Shown: positions 17,853 to 25,863 of the stretch, piece by piece | How positions within the stretch are numbered: the stretch's first letter is position 1 | Layout of the letters: the number at the start of each line of letters is the position of its first letter | From: Thermogemmatispora tikiterensis | GTDB lineage: Bacteria > Chloroflexota > Ktedonobacteria > Ktedonobacterales > Ktedonobacteraceae | Length of the DNA: 64,000 bases | Assembly: GCF_003268475.1 (NCBI RefSeq) | Contig: NZ_MCIF01000002.1 | Location: 1,589,074 to 1,653,073 of the forward strand | Reading direction: 5' to 3' | Program-made: the position numbers and the translations under genes | The notes under the pieces: generated by a model | Seen by the model: the letters and a program-made list of their open reading frames with translations, nothing else | What the model was told of the DNA's origin: nothing | Databases searched by the model: none

Positions 17853-18332
17853 ATGGCACATTCTATCATCAAGCAACGTATGACCGCTCAGATCGAGGGC
17901 AGCTTTGTTGTGTTCTTAATCGGCATCCGTATCAATCGGCCCTGGCAGCTTCACAAATGGCTTCCGGTCTTTATGGCCATGCCACGCATGCTCAAGGAGC
18001 TTCAGAGCAAGCCCGAGCTTGGCTTGCTCGGTTATCACCTTCACGTCGGCTTCCCCATCAGCATGGTCGTCCAGTACTGGCGTTCTTTCGAGCAGCTCGC
18101 TGCTTATGCTGGACAGCACAATGCCCAGCACTGGCCGGCCTGGGTCGCATTTAACCGGCGGGTGGGAAGCAGCGGCGCAGTTGGTATCTGGCACGAAACC
18201 TATTGTGTCGAGGCCGGGGCCTACGAATGCATCTATAACAATATGCCTCCCTATGGGCTGGCACAGGCTGGCCAGCTCGTTCCCGCTGTGGGGCGCAAAA
18301 CGACGGCGGCTGGGCGGCTTGTCAGAAGCTAG
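17853..18332 (+). CDS. DUF4188 family protein (monooxygenase-like, heme-type fold suspected)
   Basis: 159 residues from ATG 17853, behind AAAGGAGAG; in-frame upstream codons to 17760 lack a ribosome site. The motif [16 protein letters not shown], followed by [17 protein letters not shown], is typical of DUF4188 (PF13826). The family is annotated as monooxygenase-like in some databases; its reaction is not established. Its position next to a TetR regulator with matching inverted repeats suggests inducible expression, perhaps for handling a small toxic compound. This is inference from context. Confidence 0.88.
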   Translation: MAHSIIKQRMTAQIEGSFVVFLIGIRINRPWQLHKWLPVFMAMPRMLKELQSKPELGLLGYHLHVGFPISMVVQYWRSFEQLAAYAGQHNAQHWPAWVAFNRRVGSSGAVGIWHETYCVEAGAYECIYNNMPPYGLAQAGQLVPAVGRKTTAAGRLVRS

Positions 18333-18343
18333 TGGGCCTGCTA

Positions 18344-18352
18344 TGCTACAAT
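18344..18352 (+). promoter_or_regulatory. Extended -10 promoter upstream of aat
   Basis: TGCTACAAT (extended -10), about 95 bases before aat. No good -35 is seen, as is usual for extended -10 promoters. Confidence 0.4.
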
Positions 18353-18447
18353 AAATTGCAAGGCCCCCCAACAAGAGAAGAGGTCAGGCTCAAGCCTGCC
18401 ACAATGCTCGCGCTCCAGCTCCAGCTTCAGGATGGAGGGCCAACCAG

Positions 18448-19029
18448 ATGGCGGACCAGCTTGATGTCGCGACTGTCCTTTATGCCTACACGCGGGGCAT
18501 CTTTCCTATGGCTGACTCCCAGGGACAGATCCACTGGTATGCCCCAGACCCGCGTGCTATCCTCGAACACGAGCGGCTGCATGTCTCCCGCTCGCTACGT
18601 GCTACCCTACGCAAGGGCCTTTATGAGATCCGCATGGATACCGCCTTCACCGAGGTGATGCGTGCCTGCGCGGCTCGTGAGGAGACCTGGATTAGTGAGA
18701 CTTTTATTCAAACCTACACCGAGCTACACCGTCTCGGCCTGGCCCACAGTGTCGAGGCCTGGCGCGCTGGCCAGCTCGTGGGGGGTCTCTATGGGGTAGC
18801 CCTGGGCGGGGCCTTTATGGGAGAAAGTATGTTCTCACGCGCTCCAGATGCCTCGAAGGTCTGTCTGGTGGCGCTCGTTGAGCACCTTAAAAGCCGCGGC
18901 TATATCCTTCACGATGTCCAGTTTCTGACCCCTCACCTGGCAAGCCTGGGGGCCAGCGAGATCCCTCGACGCGCATACGAGCGCCGCTTGCGCTACGCGC
19001 TGCAACTGTCCTGCACCTGGGAGAAATAG
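18448..19029 (+). CDS. aat: Leucyl/phenylalanyl-tRNA-protein transferase
   Basis: 193 residues, slightly shorter than E. coli Aat (234). The hallmark segments are present: YTRGIFPMAD, then WYAPDPRAILEHERLHVSRS, then ESMFSRAPDASKVCLVALVEHL. The enzyme transfers Leu or Phe from charged tRNA to proteins with N-terminal Arg or Lys, marking them for ClpS/ClpAP degradation in the bacterial N-degron pathway. It is followed 35 bases later by glycerate kinase on the same strand, so they may share a transcript, though the functions are unrelated. Confidence 0.96.
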   Translation: MADQLDVATVLYAYTRGIFPMADSQGQIHWYAPDPRAILEHERLHVSRSLRATLRKGLYEIRMDTAFTEVMRACAAREETWISETFIQTYTELHRLGLAHSVEAWRAGQLVGGLYGVALGGAFMGESMFSRAPDASKVCLVALVEHLKSRGYILHDVQFLTPHLASLGASEIPRRAYERRLRYALQLSCTWEK

Positions 19030-19064
19030 AAACAGGCAAAGAGCAGAGAGGAAGGAAGCCAGCC

Positions 19065-20213
19065 ATGCGTATTGTGATCGCTCCCCAGGCCCTCAAGGGA
19101 AGCTTGACGGCTCCCGAGGCCGCTCGTGCCATTGCTCACGGCTTTGAGAGAGCGCTGCCAACTGCTGAGTTAGACCTCGTTCCTATCGCTGACGGAGGCG
19201 AGGGCACCGTCGAAGCCCTGGTCAGCGCTACTGGCGGGCAGATCTTACATGAGCGGGTCACAGGGCCGCTGGGTGAGCCAGTGGAAGCAACCTTCGGGCT
19301 GCTCGGGGACGGGCAAACTGCGGTGATTGAGATGGCCGCCTGCGCTGGGTTGCCACTGGTTCCCCCAGAGCGACGTGATCCTCGCCTGACAACAACGTAC
19401 GGAGTAGGTGAGTTGATTCGCGCCGCCCTGGATCGCGGTTGCCGTCATTTGATTATCGGCATCGGCGGCAGCGCGACGAATGACGGCGGGGCCGGCATGG
19501 CTCAGGCTCTTGGGGTTCGTTTGCTCGACGCCGAGGGGCAGGACCTTCCCTATGGCGGGGCTGCTCTGGCGCGCCTGGCCCGCATCGTGTCCGATGGACT
19601 TGACCCACGCCTGCGAGAGTGCCAGATCGAGGTCGCCTGCGATGTGACCAATCCTCTCTGTGGATCCCAGGGGGCCTCGGCGGTCTACGGTCCTCAGAAG
19701 GGGGCCACTCGCGAGATGGTTGCCCAGCTGGATGCGGCCCTTGATCACTACGCCAGGATCATTCGACGCGACCTGGGCCGGGACGTGCGCGATATTCCCG
19801 GAGCAGGAGCCGCCGGCGGACTGGGGGCCGGTCTGCTGGCCTTCCTTCAGGCCACCCTCCGCCCAGGGGCCAGCCTCGTGCTGGAAGCCGTAGCCCTGGC
19901 AGAGCGCCTGCAGGGAGCCAGTCTGCTCGTGACGGCCGAGGGACAGATCGATCGCCAGACCGCCTACGGTAAGAGTGTAGGCGCCGTGGCTGCCCTGGCC
20001 CAGCGCTGCGGTGTCCCTGTCCTTGCCTTGGCTGGCAGTCTGGGAGAGGAGTACCAGGTAGTCTATTCTCTGGGGGTCGAGGCGGTTATGCCCTTGCTGC
20101 CCGCCCCCCTCTCGCTGAACGAGGCCATGACCCAGGCCGCTTCTCTGCTGGCCGATGCCAGCGAACGAGCTGCACGCTTACTGTTGCTGGGCCAACGCCT
20201 GCCCCCCCCTTGA
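19065..20213 (+). CDS. Glycerate kinase (GlxK/GarK family)
   Basis: 382 residues, the usual length for this family. The N-terminus MRIVIAPQALKGSL, the GxADGGEG-type motif (IADGGEGTVEAL) and GIGGSATNDGGAGM are diagnostic. It phosphorylates D-glycerate (2- or 3-phosphoglycerate product, depending on subgroup), linking glyoxylate or serine breakdown to glycolysis. An RBS-like AGAGAGGAAGG lies upstream of the ATG. The subgroup and product cannot be decided from sequence alone. Confidence 0.95.
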   Translation: MRIVIAPQALKGSLTAPEAARAIAHGFERALPTAELDLVPIADGGEGTVEALVSATGGQILHERVTGPLGEPVEATFGLLGDGQTAVIEMAACAGLPLVPPERRDPRLTTTYGVGELIRAALDRGCRHLIIGIGGSATNDGGAGMAQALGVRLLDAEGQDLPYGGAALARLARIVSDGLDPRLRECQIEVACDVTNPLCGSQGASAVYGPQKGATREMVAQLDAALDHYARIIRRDLGRDVRDIPGAGAAGGLGAGLLAFLQATLRPGASLVLEAVALAERLQGASLLVTAEGQIDRQTAYGKSVGAVAALAQRCGVPVLALAGSLGEEYQVVYSLGVEAVMPLLPAPLSLNEAMTQAASLLADASERAARLLLLGQRLPPP

Positions 20214-20238
20214 AGGCTTTACTTTGGAGCGATATAAT
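20210..20238 (+). promoter_or_regulatory. Promoter with perfect TATAAT after the glycerate kinase gene
   Basis: TTGAAG at 20210-20215, 17-base spacer, TATAAT at 20233-20238. It reads toward the 66-aa gene, leaving a leader of about 330 bases. Confidence 0.55.
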
Positions 20239-20486
20239 TCGTCTATACTAAAGGGAATTACTCTCAAGGTCGGAGACGTGAAGAAACCGCCGCGCCCTAC
20301 CTGTCTGCCCGCCTATGTGTCCCTGGGCAAGCATCCCGCCCGGGCACTCTGGCAACTGGCAAAATTCCACTAGCCGACCAGGCAGGATACGGGAAAACAG
20401 GGTCACCACCTCTTGATTGCCACTTCCAACTCTCCAGCTGAGAAATATTGGAAGGGCGAAAAGATGTTGTATCCTGTGAACGGTTT

Positions 20487-20530
20487 CAAGCGTCTCTATA
20501 ATTAAGCAGAGCGATAATAGGAGACGCTTG
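20487..20530 (+). repeat. Perfect 10-bp inverted repeat flanking a TATAAT
   Basis: CAAGCGTCTC at 20487-20496 and GAGACGCTTG at 20521-20530; the 24-base interior begins with TATAAT (20497-20502) and ends with GATAAT. It could be an operator embracing a promoter, or an RNA hairpin in the leader of the 66-aa gene. Confidence 0.6.
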
Positions 20531-20572
20531 CTCAATCCGTTGGTAGTCCAGAATAGAGGGAGCGCCGTTATC

Positions 20573-20773
20573 ATGCCGGACCGTCTCTACGCGACCGATA
20601 ACGCAGACTTCGAACGCCTGCTGTCACTGGGATTCACAGAAAGCGAAGCCAAGCGGCTTCTCTATCTGCGAGACCATGTCGATGAGCAAGTCGAATATCG
20701 CGAAATTCTAGAGGAAAGCCGTCGACTTAACTTTATCCGCTGGCTGATCGAGCACGATCGGATCAGCAGGTAA
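20573..20773 (+). CDS. Small helical protein of unknown function (66 aa)
   Basis: ATG 20573 follows a GAGGGAG site. The protein is charged and helical throughout (for example FTESEAKRLLYLRDHVDEQV), soluble, with no cysteines and no membrane span. I recognise no family. It is bracketed by an upstream promoter region and a clear terminator 30 bases after the stop, which supports a real single-gene transcript. Confidence 0.65.
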   Translation: MPDRLYATDNADFERLLSLGFTESEAKRLLYLRDHVDEQVEYREILEESRRLNFIRWLIEHDRISR

Positions 20774-20804
20774 TGCAGATAGATTAAGCCAGAAAGCAGA
20801 ACAG

Positions 20805-20839
20805 AGCGGCAGGTCAAGGGCCTGCCGCTTTTTGCTTTT
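20805..20839 (+). terminator. Intrinsic terminator after the 66-aa gene
   Basis: GCGGCAGG and CCTGCCGC with a 7-base loop, followed by TTTTTGCTTTT. The remaining bases to 21160 show no gene. Confidence 0.85.
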
Positions 20840-21160
20840 CCGCCACCCTACTGGCCCGCTGCCGATCTGCTTCTACAAGGCAGCAAGGGACCAGCAAGAA
20901 AGGCCGCCACGACCGCTAGTGCACACGGACCCGGAGCCACCCTGGCAACAAGGAGGTCCCAGGACAGGCTGACCACAGGCTTGCTTAGCTATTCACCCCC
21001 AGAGACCAGGCAGGCAGCAAAGCAACAAGCTCTCGGCGATCTCGTTGGAAGGGTGTCAATAGAAGCCCGCTTTTCCTGACGCAAGCGCCTTGCCTCTGCT
21101 CCCCTTTCATCCGAGCTGGCGAGCGGCAAGATTCTCGACTACGCCCCAAAGGACCACTGT

Positions 21161-21595
21161 CTAATGAGATAGCAAACCCGGTCCCCTGCTCTGGAAGGCT
21201 TGCTCAATCAGCTCAATCACCACCTCATGAACGCTCCGACGCTTCTGCAAGGCATAGGAGCGTAGCCAGGAAGCAAGATGTGGTGGGAAGGAGATAGTCA
21301 GCCTTTCAGTAGAGGAAGGGGAATACAGGGAATCTTGTCGAAGAGGTGCTCTCTTTTGTCGATGAAGATCAAGAAATTCTTCAAAGGAATACGAGCGCAA
21401 TCCCTGAACACGATAGCCACCACCTGGGCAGGGAGAGAGAAACCACCACCACTTTTTTTGGATATAGACGTGTGCCGTTCCCTGAGTATAGCCCGTTGCT
21501 GCCTGAATCTCACTATCCTGAATAACGCGGTTCTCTTGCTCAGCCTGTAAGAAAAAGCGATAGGCCCGACTGATCTTTGTGAGCATGTGCCCCAT
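21161..21595 (-). CDS. Putative DNA-binding protein with HTH-like and ribbon-helix-helix-like parts
   Basis: 144 residues; AAGGAG lies 9 bases before ATG 21595. The N-terminal 60 residues resemble a winged HTH (ISRAYRFFLQ, SEIQAATGYTQGTAHVYI, then a Trp-rich WWWFL strand). The C-terminal part (about residues 95-135: RLTISFPPHLASWLRSYALQ, then SVHEVVIELIEQAF) looks like a ribbon-helix-helix domain. It is a likely transcriptional regulator. Its upstream region (21640-21760) is markedly more A/T-rich than the surroundings, which might mean acquired DNA. Family not named; the domain calls are by eye. Confidence 0.6.
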   Translation of the reverse strand: MGHMLTKISRAYRFFLQAEQENRVIQDSEIQAATGYTQGTAHVYIQKKWWWFLSPCPGGGYRVQGLRSYSFEEFLDLHRQKRAPLRQDSLYSPSSTERLTISFPPHLASWLRSYALQKRRSVHEVVIELIEQAFQSRGPGLLSH

Positions 21596-21911
21596 AGCTA
21601 AGTGCTCCTTGCCAGATATGGCCAGCCCGGGATGCTTCCAGGGGAGATAGCTAGATACACTAGAACATTCCTGTTTAGTAAAAGAATATCATCCATGATC
21701 ATCTCATTTCAATATATACCGGAGCAAAAAATTCGTCGCAGTACTGCAGATGAAGTGAGGGGAGGCTGATCACCTCTCAGCCAAGAGGACTCCAGGTGTC
21801 CTCGTAGCGGGAGACTGTTAACCAGCAGGGAGAAAAAGAGAAAGGGGAAGCCAGAAGCAGCAAAGTTCAGGCAAGAGAGATAGCAGGAGAAGTGTGGTTA
21901 GAAGCAAAGCC
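21596..21911. other. A/T-rich intergenic stretch
   Basis: No gene. Bases 21660-21740 are A/T-rich compared with the surrounding 60% GC and include a TATATT on the minus strand that could serve the 144-aa gene. The words GATGAT and CATGATCATC repeat locally. Confidence 0.4.
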
Positions 21912-22432
<521 letters not shown>

Positions 22433-22438
22433 GAATAT

Positions 22439-22467
22439 AGAGTAGCACAGTGAGAACGGTCCGTCTA
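22439..22467 (-). promoter_or_regulatory. Likely rnpB promoter
   Basis: Minus strand TAGACG (22467-22462), 17-base spacer, TACTCT (22444-22439), then 7 bases to a G at the 5' end of the extended P1 helix. Hexamers are modest, but the spacing relative to the RNA end is ideal. Confidence 0.5.
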
Positions 22468-22472
22468 CAACG

Positions 22473-22502
22473 TTGACGAGCCTTATCCCAAGGCGTTACA
22501 AT
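22473..22502 (+). promoter_or_regulatory. Promoter of selD
   Basis: TTGACG at 22473-22478, 18-base spacer, TACAAT at 22497-22502. It is back-to-back with the rnpB promoter and 48 bases before the selD ATG. Confidence 0.6.
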
Positions 22503-22550
22503 GACCTTGCACCTAATTCAAACGGGTTACAAGCACGGAACATTCCAGCT

Positions 22551-23618
22551 ATGAGCACCAGTCGGCATATTCGCTTAACCTCGCTCGCCAGCTGTGCCGG
22601 TTGAGCGGCCAAAATGGGCCCGGAGGCCCTGGCGCAGGTTCTGCGTCCCCTGAAAGCCCAGAGCGTCCCGCCCCCCCTGCTCGTAGGTTTGAGCGCTGCC
22701 GATGACGCGGCAGTCTACCAGATCAACGAGCAGCAGGCGATCATTAGCACGGCGGACTTCTTCCCGCCCGTGGTAGATGATCCTTATGCTTTTGGCGCGA
22801 TTGCTGCCGCCAACGCTATGAGCGATGTCTACGCTATGGGCGGCGAGGTCTTGATGGCCATCAATTTGGTCGCCTGGCCCGATGATCTAGAAATGGAGCT
22901 GTTGAGCGAGATTCTGCGCGGCGGGGCCGAGACGGTGGCCCGCGCCCAGGCCGTCATCGCTGGAGGGCATACAGTCAGCGACCGCGAGCCAAAGTATGGG
23001 CTGGCCGTCACCGGCAGCGTTCACCCGCAACGCATCTTTACAAAAGGCGGCGCCCAACCCGGCGACTTGCTGGTCCTGAGCAAACCACTCGGCACGGGTC
23101 TGATTACCACAGCCCACAAGCGCAATCAGGTCACTGAGGAGGATCTGGCGGCTGCCGTGGCCTCGATGACGCGCCTCAATCGCGAAGCCAGCCGCGCTCT
23201 GGCAGAGCTGGCGGCCACCAGTGGAGGTGTCCACGCCGTGACCGATGTGACGGGGTTCGGCTTGCTCGGTCACGCCTGGGAAATGGCCTCTCAGAGCCTG
23301 ACAAGCATACGCCTGGCGTTTTCCGCGCTGCCACTGTTGCCCCATGCGGCGGAATACGCGGCGCGCGGTTGCACCCCCGGCGGGACGAGCCGCAACCGGG
23401 CCTATTTTGGCCCCCATGTCCGTTTGGGTCAGGAACTGGACGCTGTGGCGGAGGCGATTCTCTGGGACCCGCAGACATCGGGCGGTCTGTTGGCAGCGAT
23501 CGCACCAGAGCTGTGGCCCCGTCTGGCCGCTCTGGAGTCCTCTGTTCCGTTCTGGCTCATCGGCGAGGTAACAACCAGACATACTGAGGAGGCACAGGTG
23601 TCACTGGAGGTGTATTAA
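22551..23618 (+). CDS. selD: Selenide, water dikinase (SelD), a selenoprotein with in-frame UGA
   Basis: The protein makes selenophosphate from selenide and ATP. An ordinary ORF search starts at ATG 22614 and loses the catalytic residue. Reading from ATG 22551 gives MSTSRHIRLTSLASCAG-Sec-AAKMGPEALAQ, with TGA at 22602-22604 as codon 18, exactly where SelD carries its catalytic Cys or Sec followed by a Lys (here Lys21). Downstream motifs agree: SAADDAAVY, ADFFPPVVDDPY and GGHTVSDREPKYGLAVTG. A bacterial SECIS-like hairpin follows the UGA. 355 residues with Sec. The ribosome site is weak. The stop is 5 bases before rnc. Confidence 0.93.
22602..22646 (+). promoter_or_regulatory. UGA selenocysteine codon and bSECIS-like stem-loop
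   Basis: TGA at 22602-22604 is followed by GCGCAGGTTCTGCG at 22632-22645, whose apical GCAGGTTCTGC closely resembles the GCAGGUCUGC loop of E. coli fdhF. The loop G lies about 33 bases after the UGA, within the range described for bacterial SECIS elements. A lower GGGCC/GGCCC helix (22616-22629) is also possible. Confidence 0.7.
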
Positions 23619-23623
23619 CGACA

Positions 23624-24313
23624 ATGGCAGCAGGATATAGAGCACTGGAAGAGGCCTTGGGTATCGAATTTCGCGACCCTGCACTGTTGCAACTGGCCCT
23701 CACCCATCGCTCCTATATCTATGAAACACCCGGCGCCGGGCGCGAGTCGAACGAACGCTTGGAGTTCCTCGGCGATTCGATCCTGGCTTTTGTCTGCGCT
23801 GATTTCCTTTACCGCACGTTTCCTCAGCTCAATGAGGGCGAGCTGAGCAATTTGCGTGCCGCTTTGGTGAAGACGGAGACCCTCGCACAGTTTGCACGTG
23901 ACTTGAATTTGCGTTCGTTCCTGCTCCTCGGAAAGGGCGAGCAGCAGAGCGGGGGCAGCCAGCGCGTGCTCGCCTCGGCGTTCGAGGCTCTGTTGGGAGC
24001 GATCTACCTTGATCAAGGGCTGGAGGCGGTGCGTGGTGTGATTATCCCCCGCGTGGAGCCATTAGCCCGCACTATTGTTGAGAAGCGCCTCTTTAAGGAT
24101 AGCAAATCTCTGCTCCAGGAACTGGCCCAGGCTCGCGAGGGTATTACTCCCTCTTATCGCCTGGTCAGCCAGGAAGGTCCCTCTCACAACCGTGAGTTCA
24201 CAGTCGAGGTGCTCCTCGGCGAGCGGGTCATTGGTCGGGGCCAGGGACGTAATAAACAGGCAGCCGAGCAGGAAGCCGCCCACGCGGCACTGGATAGCCG
24301 CGGCTGGCTGTAG
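23624..24313 (+). CDS. rnc: Ribonuclease III
   Basis: 229 residues. The RNase III signature NERLEFLGDS is at residues 43-52, the second acidic cluster in EALLGAIYLDQGL, and a C-terminal double-stranded RNA-binding domain (about residues 155-228) ends KQAAEQEAAHAAL. It cuts double-stranded RNA in rRNA and mRNA processing. It sits 5 bases after selD, so the two are likely co-transcribed, and rpoN follows 104 bases later. Confidence 0.97.
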   Translation: MAAGYRALEEALGIEFRDPALLQLALTHRSYIYETPGAGRESNERLEFLGDSILAFVCADFLYRTFPQLNEGELSNLRAALVKTETLAQFARDLNLRSFLLLGKGEQQSGGSQRVLASAFEALLGAIYLDQGLEAVRGVIIPRVEPLARTIVEKRLFKDSKSLLQELAQAREGITPSYRLVSQEGPSHNREFTVEVLLGERVIGRGQGRNKQAAEQEAAHAALDSRGWL

Positions 24314-24417
24314 TCAGGCAGCTCCGTGCGCCTTCAAAAGCTTGTTGCAAAGCACGATGCTTACTCTTTCGGGAAGAAAGGGTTGGTTGGTTAGCAGGAT
24401 AGGGAGGAGGAGAACGC

Positions 24418-25863
24418 ATGCGACTGGAGCCAACGCCGCGTCCAGAGCAGACCCTGCGAGTCAGCGCGCGGCTGATCACAGCGAGTACGATCCTGCATTT
24501 GTCTTCCGATGAGTTGGAGCGCTGCATTACTCAAGAGCAGACCGAGAATCCGGCCCTGGAGGTTCAGGAGCAGCGCGTCTGCCTCTTCTGCGGGAGCTTG
24601 CTCCGCGGTAGCGGCAGTGCCTGCGCCTCGTGCGGTCACTATGTGACAGTCGGGGTCCCAGAGGGCAGCGCTACGCCCCCCGTCGAAAATGGCGCTGGCG
24701 TCGCCTGGGAGCGCTTCCTCCAGCCTTTCTACGATATGGACAATTATGGTTTCGTCGAGGCCGATGCCGAGGCTGAGGATGATCCTCTGGCGCGAATCGC
24801 GACGCCCGAATCTCTAGCTGAACGCCTACTTCAACAGCTGGAAGCCCTTATTCCTCCCGAAGAGGCCCCTATTGCCGAGCACCTGGTTGGGAACTTGAAC
24901 GAGCGGGGATATCTGGAAATCAGCACGGCAGAGATCAGCCGCTACCTCGATGTCCCGCTAGAGCGAGTCGAGTATGTCCTCAAGCAACTCCAGACCCTGG
25001 AACCAGTAGGCATCGGCGCCCGCGATCTACGCGAGTGCTTGATGATCCAGCTGGAAGCACTGACTGAACAGGAGACCCCGCATCCGCTGGCTCGTACGTT
25101 GATCGAGCGCTATCTCGACCGCCTGGGGCGCAGTCAGTACCAGGAGATTGCGCGCGAGCTGAAGGTGCCCGAACAGGAAGTCCGCGCCGCAAGTGCTTAC
25201 ATCCGCAGCCGTTTGTACCCCTTCCCCGCCCACACCTACCGCCTGGATAGCCAGGCCACCCAACGCGAGAGCAGCGCCATGTACGTGCGCCCAGACGTCA
25301 TTATCCGCCGTGGCGATAACGGCTTCGAGATCGAACTCATCGAGGAGAAGCGCTATCACTTCACGGTCAACCACAGCTATCAGGCAGCGGAGGGCGAGAG
25401 CGCAAGTCTCACCCTGCAGCGCTATTTCTCCCAACAGAGCGACCGGGCACGCTTTTTTATCGACTGTGTTCAGCGCCGCTGGCGCACCCTGAAACGAGTG
25501 GCGGAGGTCGTCGTCGAACAGCAGCGCGATTTTCTAGAGAAAGGGATTCGCTACCTGCGCCCGTTGACTCGGGCCGAGGTGGCGGCGCGTCTCGGCCTCG
25601 ACGAGGGCACGGTGAGCCGCGCCACCGCGAACAAGTACGCTCTGCTGCCCAACGGACGCCTGATCCCCTTCTCCGACTTTTTTGATAGCTCGCTTGGCGT
25701 CAAGGATATTCTGCGTGAGATCATTCAGCAGGAGGCACCTCAGCGACGCCTGAGCGATGAGGAGCTGCGCCGCTTGCTGGCCGAGCGCGGGATCCATCTG
25801 GCCCGCCGTACCGTGACCAAGTACCGCGAGGAGATGGGCATCGGCTCCTCACGTGAACGCTGA
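24418..25863 (+). CDS. rpoN: RNA polymerase sigma-54 factor with inserted zinc ribbon
   Basis: 481 residues. The N-terminal region I (residues about 10-50) is present but less Gln-rich than in Proteobacteria. A CxxC-x10-CxxC zinc-ribbon-like insert follows: Cys55, Cys58, Cys69 and Cys72. Core-binding and HTH domains occupy the middle and C-terminal parts, and the RpoN box ARRTVTKYRE is at residues 462-471. Sigma-54 recognises -24/-12 promoters and needs AAA+ activators. RBS GGGAGGAGG precedes ATG 24418. Its last 15 bases overlap the 3' end of rqcH, which is convergent. Confidence 0.93.
   Translation: MRLEPTPRPEQTLRVSARLITASTILHLSSDELERCITQEQTENPALEVQEQRVCLFCGSLLRGSGSACASCGHYVTVGVPEGSATPPVENGAGVAWERFLQPFYDMDNYGFVEADAEAEDDPLARIATPESLAERLLQQLEALIPPEEAPIAEHLVGNLNERGYLEISTAEISRYLDVPLERVEYVLKQLQTLEPVGIGARDLRECLMIQLEALTEQETPHPLARTLIERYLDRLGRSQYQEIARELKVPEQEVRAASAYIRSRLYPFPAHTYRLDSQATQRESSAMYVRPDVIIRRGDNGFEIELIEEKRYHFTVNHSYQAAEGESASLTLQRYFSQQSDRARFFIDCVQRRWRTLKRVAEVVVEQQRDFLEKGIRYLRPLTRAEVAARLGLDEGTVSRATANKYALLPNGRLIPFSDFFDSSLGVKDILREIIQQEAPQRRLSDEELRRLLAERGIHLARRTVTKYREEMGIGSSRER

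Noticed and set aside
20278..20373. Plus-strand 31-codon frame from GTG after the glycerate kinase gene
   Set aside because: The ribosome site is too close to the start and the peptide has no recognisable feature.
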